DNA of 64,000 nt from Epiperipatus broadwayi (lineage: Eukaryota > Onychophora > Udeonychophora > Euonychophora > Peripatidae): the NCBI GenBank assembly GCA_028023455.1, contig JAQFVV010000349.1, positions 467,501 to 531,500 on the forward strand, read 5' to 3'. A program made the position numbers and the translations under genes. Under the pieces are notes generated by a model that saw only the letters and a list, made by a program, of their open reading frames with translations, was not told where the DNA came from and searched no databases. This document shows, piece after piece, positions 58,412 through 64,000 of the stretch (position 1 is the first letter of the stretch; every line of letters begins with the position of its first letter).

Positions 58412-60192
58412 TGAATATTTGGTAAAAGCCTGATTTCCGGGCATGGCCACTTGGGGCATTGTTTACGTGTCAAAACACATAAAAATGCTGTTTATGGTTA
58501 GCCGCAGCCTTACAGGCTAATACAACATTTATGTATTGTATTAACCCATTGAGCTAGGCCACTTTACATGACATTGCATAAAAATATTACGGCCTGTTTT
58601 GTGCTTCGAAGCTATTTACGCGTATTCATTCTATTCATAGCTGATTACTGTATCGCTTGACGGTGTTTAAATTTCAAGGCAGTATGACTTTTTCAAATCT
58701 CCATAATAGAGTAATGTCATTTTGATTTTAAAAATGTTAATTATTAATAATTGTCATGTGGTCCCCACCCTTCCTGAAATAAAGGTTAATATGTAAAAAA
58801 TTGGCAAAGTGTATGTTCGAACATGCTTCGACAAAGCTCATGCGCTAAGTCATGTTTCAGCGTGGGAAAAATATTCGAGTCCACTAAAAGGTCTGAGAAG
58901 AACATGCAATTTTGAAACTTTTCTTCAGAATTGTCGAGTACAGAAAGTGTGTGAGATTGTGTTTTTTTTTGTCAGGCACACGTAATGTCCACTTTTTATT
59001 ACAGCAATAAAATCGAGTAAATAATTTTAAAAACTCCAAAGTTTGTGTCCTTTTTTGTTGTTTTTTATTTCATTAGAAATTGACAAGTATTTGGATTCAA
59101 TTTTTTGCAGCGGGGTTAAAATAAATGACGACTTTGTTTGAGTTTTTGTTAAGAATAACAAATTACGAAATACCCCCACCCCCACCCCCAAAAGCAGTTT
59201 ATTGTAGAAGGCTAAAAAAAAAAGATAATTCAAATAAAATAGAAATCAAAGTAAAAAGTGAGAAAAAGTTGTTTAAAAAAAAAAAAAAAAAGTTAAATTC
59301 TTGACTTTTTGGTTACAATTCTTTTTCCGAGTATGTGGGGGTGGGTGTTTGAAAACAATTTTTTAATCGACAAAAACACAAAAGTAAATTTTGATTTAAT
59401 ATTAAGAAAAATAATTACATCAACCAAAAAAAATCAAAATTCAAAACAAGTCCTAAAGTTGATTCTCTTTTTTCAGCGCTGTTAAAATAATTGACTATTT
59501 CTGTTGCCTTTTTGTTAATAATAACAATACGAATCCCCCCTCCCCCACTCAAAAAGCTGTTTCTTGTAGTAGCAAAAAAAAAAAAAGGCTAATTCAAACA
59601 TAATCTAAATCAAAGTGAAAACAAGTTTTTTTTTTTTTTAAAGTGTCATAGCATCGGCCGGGACGCGAACCCGCAACCCGGGCAACTGCCTGCAAGTGAA
59701 AGGCAGTCGCGCTGACCTCTCGACCACCAAGTAAAATTAATAACAATAAGAAAAACCATTTAGTCAAGCCAAAAAAAAAAAAGAAAGGTAGAATTAAGTT
59801 CTAAACAAGTCGCAAATAATTGTACAGTATTTTATTTTTTCGGCGGTGGGATTCAAACAAATTTTTTGACATCGTGAAACGGTCCAAAGTTTTCAAATGA
59901 TAAAAAGAAAAAAATACAATTAGCAAAATTTGTTGAAAAAATGTCAGGTTGCAAAAAAACCCACAAAAAGTAATGAAAATGAATATCAAAATTTATTTAA
60001 TAATAAAGAAATAATGTTCTAAATGAAATAAAAATTATTCATTTAATCAATATTAAAAAAAAAAAAATCTTGTTGGTTAAAAAAAAAAGAAAAAGTTGTG
60101 GCGGCCCGGTAATGTTATATTTCATTGATTTTGTCTAGCATCAATGCTCCAAGCGGCTTTGCCCAGATTTCAGGCTTTTACCGAATATTTAA
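58412..60192. mobile_element. TIR element (~1.78 kb) with internal tandem units
   Basis: AATATTTGGTAAAAGCCTGA (about 58411) with GGCA..GCCACTTGGGGCATTG is mirrored by CAATGCTCCAAGCGGC (60141) through TCAGGCTTTTACCGAATATT (60190), giving ~48-bp inverted termini. Inside, a unit of ~370 bp is repeated (GCAGCGGGGTTAAAATAAAT near 59108; TCAGCGCTGTTAAAATAATT near 59474; a third vestige near 59838). The units carry C-rich islands (CCCCCACCCCCACCCCC). A SINE (59637-59737) is inserted. No transposase is seen and the target duplication is ambiguous. Confidence 0.7.
59637..59737 (-). mobile_element. tRNA-derived SINE, copy 4 (least decayed boxes)
   Basis: Minus strand: GGTGGTCGAGAGGTCAGCGC (A box TGGTCGAGAGG), then CTGCCTTTCACTTGCAGGCA (anticodon-arm-like stem), then GCGGGTTCGCGTCCCGGCC (B box) and GATGCTATGACAC. 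The stems pair better than in the other copies, so this is probably closest to the source sequence. Confidence 0.8.
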
Positions 60193-60791
60193 ATAAGAGT
60201 GATTGGGAAATCTAAACATTTTTATTTACATATAAATTTTATTAATTATAGCAACAAAATATTATCAGCCTGTTCACTTTAGTGCTATAATAGTGTATAT
60301 ATGCAGTATATTTTGAGGTTCAAATAAGTTAAGTAAAGAAGTAATTGTCTTATATTTAAGTAAAAAAATATTTACAATTAGAACCTGTATTTATAATAAG
60401 TGATTTAAAAATGTAAATATTTTACTTACATATATATTTTATTAATTATCTTGGTGTCTTGGCACTCTCATGATAAAGTATCTTTGTGCCCCACACAACC
60501 TGCACACCACATATGATTGCCCTGTATACATAACGTGATAATAGCACATGCTTATCAATACCAATAATTCTTAATCTGTTGTCAAGAACATCTTAATGAA
60601 TAAAAGCTGGAAATCATCCAAACTTTTACACAGGTCTAAGAATTATTAATAGAGACAAGAGAGTTGACATTTTGGCTGTAAAAGACTGATATTTTTAAAT
60701 TTAAAGAAGTTTAAATAAACCCCATTAAACAGGCAAATTCTATGTGGTTTGAAAGGAGACTAAACTTAATTACTATTTAGATCATAAACTT
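60193..60791. other. Non-coding DNA
   Basis: No feature recognised. AT-rich, with mixed unique-looking sequence around 60465-60640. Confidence 0.5.
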
Positions 60792-60990
60792 GGTTTTGCA
60801 TAAAGCTAGATAACTCACAGATGTAAATCACATGATAATAGCTAAAAGCTTATCAAAAGTCTTTAATTTTTACCACTGCAACCTTTTCATCTTTTATTCA
60901 TAGCGATTGCTTTGATTTTTTATGTTGATAAGCTTGGGTTATTATCATTTGATTTACATCTGTGGATCATCTACTTTTATACAAAATCGT
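60792..60990. repeat. Hairpin just upstream of the putative last ACE exon
   Basis: TTTTGCATAAAGCTAGATAA (60795), CACAGATGTAAATCACATGA and AAAAGCTTATCA are mirrored by TGATAAGCTTGGGTTATTAT (60925), TTGATTTACATCTGTGGATC and TTTTATACAAAAT (60987). The arms are ~63 bp around a ~65-bp loop. The hairpin ends 85 bp before the exon. Confidence 0.75.
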
Positions 60991-61074
60991 GTTCATTATC
61001 TAAATATATATATATATATGACTTAATATTTATGCAAAACTATATTCTAATGTATATTCTTTTTATTTTTGCAG

Positions 61075-61166
61075 ATTCTGTTCAATTTTCTTTATGGCTA
61101 ATAATATTCAGCATTTTTATTAATGGTTTTATATACATACAAGGAATGTCTCAAGCTTGTAAATAA
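61075..61166 (+). CDS. ACE: Putative last ACE-like exon, C-terminal membrane anchor
   Basis: The acceptor is TTTTTATTTTTGCAG (ending 61074). Read in the phase left by the exon ending at 18252, the junction makes Asn and the exon gives NSVQFSLWLIIFSIFINGF and IYIQGMSQACK, then TAA at 61164-61166. The ~18-residue hydrophobic run with a short polar tail is what the C-terminal anchor of membrane-bound ACE looks like. It has no conserved sequence to match, since ACE anchors vary. AATAAA signals follow at 61162-61167 and 61210-61215. The evidence is splice signal, phase, hydrophobicity and a poly(A) signal, not homology. It could instead be a chance frame. Confidence 0.5.
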
Positions 61167-61209
61167 AATATAAATATCATTTGAAAATGTAGATATTTAA
61201 ATTTTGAAT

Positions 61210-61215
61210 AATAAA
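61210..61215 (+). terminator. Candidate poly(A) signal AATAAA
   Basis: It lies about 45 bases after the stop codon of the putative last exon, in AT-rich sequence where this hexamer is common by chance. The rest of 61216-61705 holds nothing recognised. Confidence 0.35.
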
Positions 61216-61707
61216 TTTTTTGTACAAAAAATATAATTGTTTTCTTACAAAAACCATTTTTATTATTAGATTTCAATAAGATATATTTTAGTTATAAAGT
61301 AAACGAATTGATAGCAAATATTTTTATCAAAGCTTCTTTAATAAGACACTAATAAGTGTTAATGAAGAAATATTTGAAAAGTATTATAATTTACAAATCA
61401 CTAAATAAATTCCGTAAGTTAAATTTCTACAGAAAGTAATTGAAGGTAATTAGGCACTAGAGTAATTACAACCAAATAATAAAACTGGATTATCATTAGT
61501 AGACTGATAAGAATAAAAAAATCAATGTTATCCTATGGCCTACGCCATGCATTTATTAATTGTACTAAATTATTTCAATATTAAATTAGACTATCGCCTT
61601 CTGTGTTTGTTTTTTTTAATAAAGTTTTATAATGAGAGTTACAAAAAACAACAACTGGGGTTTTTTTAAAATTTATTTAATTAAGAATTATATGAAAAAA
61701 TCGAATA

Positions 61708-62130
61708 CACCTGGGTCTCGTTTTATGTGGTAGATAGGTTCCTCAGAAAACGCGCACAAAAGAAATCGCACAAAAATAGACTTAAGTTACCTTGAAAAAT
61801 GGGGGATACATATTGTAATTTTCCAAAAATTGCATAAAAGCAAAGCAACAATGTAAAATTATTTTAAAATTCACATAAAAAAAAAGTAATAAAATAAAAT
61901 ATGACTAATAAAAAATTTCAAATTTGAAAAAAATTGATTCAAGACAAACTTTTTTTACTTTTTTTATTAACTACAGTATTTAATTTTATTCAAAACAATA
62001 TATTTTTATGCGTTATTTACATTTTTTTCATACATTTACAGTATTTTAATTATTATAGCTATTTGAGACATCTGATTCCTCATGATGTGATGTATTTAGT
62101 TGAGAGTATTTGAAAATTAATCCTCCGAAG
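61708..62130 (-). mobile_element. Tigger-like MITE, truncated second copy
   Basis: TA|CACCTGGGTCTCGTTTTATG at 61706 begins a sequence matching the right half of the element at 2888-3851 read on the minus strand: GTAGATAGGTTCCTCAGAAA, TTACCTTGAAAAATGGGGGA, GCATAAAAGCAAAGCA. The match fades after about 62060, and no second terminal repeat is found. The segment 62131-62460 has nothing recognised. Confidence 0.7.
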
Positions 62131-62462
62131 ATTCGCTAAAGCATTTATATTATTATCTCAAATCACTGATAATATGCATATGCAAAGAATAGAATTTCCA
62201 TTATTCTCTTTTGTCTCTTTATTTAAATTCTCTCAGTCCAAAGAATATTACAAATTGCAATTAAAATCATAGATTTTAATTACAATACTCAAGGTAGTAT
62301 TGTTATTTAATTTTTACACCAGGTAGAAATAGGAGCTAAATGTTTATCTAATAATTTATAGCTGAGGAAATCACTTGTCCATTGAAAGAAAATGCTGAAC
62401 GCAATGATTGCATTTCATATGATCTATCAAACAAAAGATTGTACACATTATTATTAAGTATT

Positions 62463-62800
62463 TAGATATATTGTTACATTTTTATTTACCATTGTCAAAC
62501 TCACTCCACTCACAACTTTGATACGAGACGCCTCAGATAAATACAATAATGATTTATTATTAATCATTTTCTAAACTAGGGATTATCTCTAGCACAGATG
62601 TAAACTTTAAACCTCAGTTAAAGATTAATATATCTGATTTGTTAAATTTTTAAACATATATACACATAAAGTTATTCATCTTTCTCTTTCCCATATGTAT
62701 TATCTTTATAGACATATTAAACAACCTCCATACTTCCCCATTCTTTTTAAATTCATATACATAAAGATACAATAAAAGACAAATCCCCCCCCTCCCAAGA
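62463..62800 (-). mobile_element. Retrozyme-like unit, inverted copy
   Basis: On the minus strand it begins ATCTTGGGAGGGG at 62801, at or within 3 bases of the position where the hammerhead of the sister units would cleave (TGCATC|TTGGGGG). It then runs through the same body as the plus units: GTCTTTTATTG, AAGAATGGGGAAGTATGGAG, CTAGTTTAGAAAATGATTA, AAAGTTGTGAG.GGAGTGAG, ending near 62463. It stands head to head with the plus-strand array. Confidence 0.75.
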
Positions 62801-62843
62801 TGAATACTCTTCATATAATAGAGATATATATATGGGAGATAGT

Positions 62844-62897
62844 GACCTGGGCCAAATGATGAGTTTCAGGTTCAGCACGAAATGCATCTTGGGGGCA
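62844..62897 (+). ncRNA. Hammerhead-like motif, array unit 1 (mutated)
   Basis: GACCTGGGCCAA is followed by ATGATGA (first core C lost), a damaged stem II (GTTTCAGGTTCAGCAC), GAAA and TGCATC|TTGGGGG. Stem I CCAA/TTGG is kept. It is predicted inactive. Confidence 0.6.
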
Positions 62898-63256
62898 TTT
62901 GTCTTTTATTGTTTCTTTATTTATATGAATTTAAAAAGAATGAGGAAGTATGGAGGTTGTTTAATATATGTATAAAGATATTACACATAGGAAAGAGAAA
63001 GGTGAATAACTCCATGTGTGCGTATGTTTAAAAATTTTAAAAATCAGATATATTAACCTTTAACAGGTTTAAAGTTTATATCTGTGCTATAGATAATCCC
63101 TAGTTTAGAAAATGATTAGTAATAACCATTCTTATATTTATGTGAGGTGGATGGTGTCAAAGTTGTGAGAGAAGTGAGTTTGACAATGATAAATAAAAAT
63201 GTAACAATTTACTATAGATAAATACTCTTCATATAATAGAGATATATATAGATAAT

Positions 63257-63310
63257 GACCTGAGTCAACTGATGAGTGCTTGTTTAGCACAAAATGCATC
63301 TAGGGGGGCA
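63257..63310 (+). ncRNA. Hammerhead-like motif, array unit 2 (one core change)
   Basis: CTGATGA (63269-63275) is intact and stem II GTGCT/AGCAC is perfect around TGTTT. The second core strand is AAAA instead of GAAA (63291-63294), followed by TGCATC|TAGGGG. The G-to-A change at the conserved GA tandem should abolish cleavage. Confidence 0.7.
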
Positions 63311-63577
63311 TTTGTCTTTTATTGTATCTTTATTTATATGAATTTAAAAAGAATGGGGAAGTATGGAGGTTTAATCTTTAATAGGTTTAAAGTTTATATT
63401 TGTGCTAGAGATAATCCCTAGTTTAGAAAATGATTAGTAATAATCATTATTGTATTTATTTGAGGTGGATGGTGTCAAAGTTGTGAGAGGAGTGAGTTTG
63501 ACAATGGTAAATAAAAATGTGACTATTTACTATAGATAAATACTCTTCATATAATGGATATATATATGGGAGATAGT

Positions 63578-63631
63578 GACCTGGGCCAACTGATGAGTGC
63601 TGGTTTAGCATGAAATGCATCTTGGGGGTCA
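63578..63631 (+). ncRNA. Hammerhead ribozyme, type I, array unit 3 (core intact)
   Basis: Stem I pairs CCAA (63586-63589) with TTGG (63622-63625); GAC at 63578 can pair with GTC at 63628-63630 beyond an internal loop. CTGATGA spans 63590-63596. Stem II is GTGCT (63597-63601) against AGCAT (63607-63611) with a GGTTT loop, the foot pair being G-T. GAAA spans 63612-63615. Then comes a minimal, self-complementary TGCA stem III strand, T63620 and C63621, giving a predicted cleavage after C63621. All core positions of the hammerhead consensus are present. Stem III is so short that, as reported for retrozyme and Penelope hammerheads, activity may need a dimeric form. Confidence 0.75.
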
Positions 63632-63720
63632 TTTGTCTTTTATTGTATCTTTATTTATATGAATTTAAAGAGAGTGGAGAAGTATGGAGGTTGTTTAATA
63701 TATTTATTTAGATATATATA

Positions 63721-64000
63721 ATTAAGTTTCTGGTTTATTTATTTTCAGAGACTTGATGACTAGATTAATAAATTGCTTTTGCCAAAATTTACGTATAAAC
63801 TTTATATAAGTACATGTGTATCTTCTGTATGCATATATTATTTATTATATTTCTGTTTATTACATTAGAATAGTAAATATATTGCATTTAATAGAAAAGT
63901 AGAATTCTTACTTCAACAGTTTTAGAAAATCCAATTGAATCGAAATGTTTATTTATCGCTGAAGGCTTAGAGAACTGTCACAAAATTTTGAACATATGTC
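63721..64000. other. Non-coding DNA
   Basis: No feature recognised up to the window end. Confidence 0.5.

Larger units (their letters stand above)
18253..61074 (+). other. Putative ACE-like intron, ~42.8 kb
   Basis: This holds only if the terminal exon at 61075 is genuine. GT at 18253 and TTTTTGCAG at 61074 obey the GT-AG rule and the phases agree (1 then 2 nucleotides). It contains most of the mobile elements in the window and no other host exon that I recognise. Confidence 0.5.
62802..63720 (+). mobile_element. Retrozyme-like tandem array with a hammerhead in each unit
   Basis: Three direct copies of a unit (hammerhead, then TCTTTTATTGTATCTTTATT, AAGTATGGAGGTTG, TTTAAAGTTTATATCTGTGC, GAGGTGGATGGTGTCAAAGT, AATACTCTTCATATAAT). 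Measured between predicted cleavage sites they are 412 bp (62889-63300) and 321 bp (63301-63621). The shorter unit lacks ~93 bp after GGAGG. The third unit is cut off near 63720. There is no open frame. Tandem, non-coding ~300-400-bp units separated by type I hammerheads are the defining layout of animal retrozymes, which give small circular RNAs and are thought to move with another element's reverse transcriptase. Confidence 0.75.

Noticed and set aside
62856-63294. Calling array units 1 and 2 active ribozymes
   Set aside because: Unit 1 lacks the core C and stem II; unit 2 has AAAA for GAAA. Only unit 3 keeps the consensus core.

Overview
The window is AT-rich metazoan DNA (I judge roughly 70% A+T by eye). 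It is dominated by interspersed repeats and has very few coding exons. The mobile families are Penelope-like, RTE-type LINE, Ty3/gypsy-like, hAT, piggyBac-like, Tigger-like, tRNA-derived SINEs and hammerhead-ribozyme-bearing repeats. Together with giant GT-AG introns they point to a repeat-rich invertebrate genome. I cannot name the species. No bacterial-style operons, CRISPR arrays or viral genomes are visible.

Host gene. Three + strand exons fit the 3' end of an angiotensin-converting-enzyme-like peptidyl dipeptidase (M2 family): 9867-9992, 18065-18252 and, less surely, 61075-61166. The first two encode the classic ACE C-terminal block and join in perfect phase (AG|A makes Arg). The third also fits in phase and would add a hydrophobic C-terminal membrane anchor. 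On this reading almost the whole window is one upstream intron end, an ~8 kb intron and an ~43 kb intron.

Intron contents, left to right: a 550-bp palindrome (2.06-2.61 kb); a Tigger-like MITE (2.9-3.9 kb); inverted pairs of hammerhead-like repeats (7.2-7.8 and 9.2-9.8 kb); an RTE LINE on the minus strand (12.3-14.6 kb); a TIR element (15.1-16.5 kb); a hairpin (17.4 kb); a ribozyme/tRNA-like SINE (21.2 kb); a fold-back element (21.9-22.2 kb); a gypsy-like integrase remnant (22.7-23.3 kb); a young non-autonomous LTR element with ~1.4 kb LTRs (23.6-27.15 kb); a Penelope endonuclease remnant (27.2-27.7 kb); more fold-back repeats and an RTE 3' end (28.6-32.5 kb); a hAT element nested in a piggyBac-like element (38.27-40.55 kb); a possible second LTR element with gag remnants (42.5-49.1 kb); three Penelope RT remnants (49.1-56.3 kb); tRNA-derived SINEs; another TIR element (58.4-60.2 kb). 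Beyond the last exon lie a second Tigger-like copy and a tandem array (62.46-63.72 kb).

The most interesting signal is the set of hammerhead-ribozyme-like motifs (CTGATGA, short stem, GAAA). They occur in at least three repeat families. The best is a tandem array at 62.8-63.7 kb whose units each carry a type-I-like hammerhead, an architecture matching metazoan retrozymes. Related modules sit at the head of tRNA-like SINEs (9.4, 9.6 and 21.25 kb). A second ribozyme-like family (7.3, 7.6, 28.7, 31.2, 50 kb) often occurs as inverted pairs. All structural claims are by eye and need folding, cleavage and database tests.
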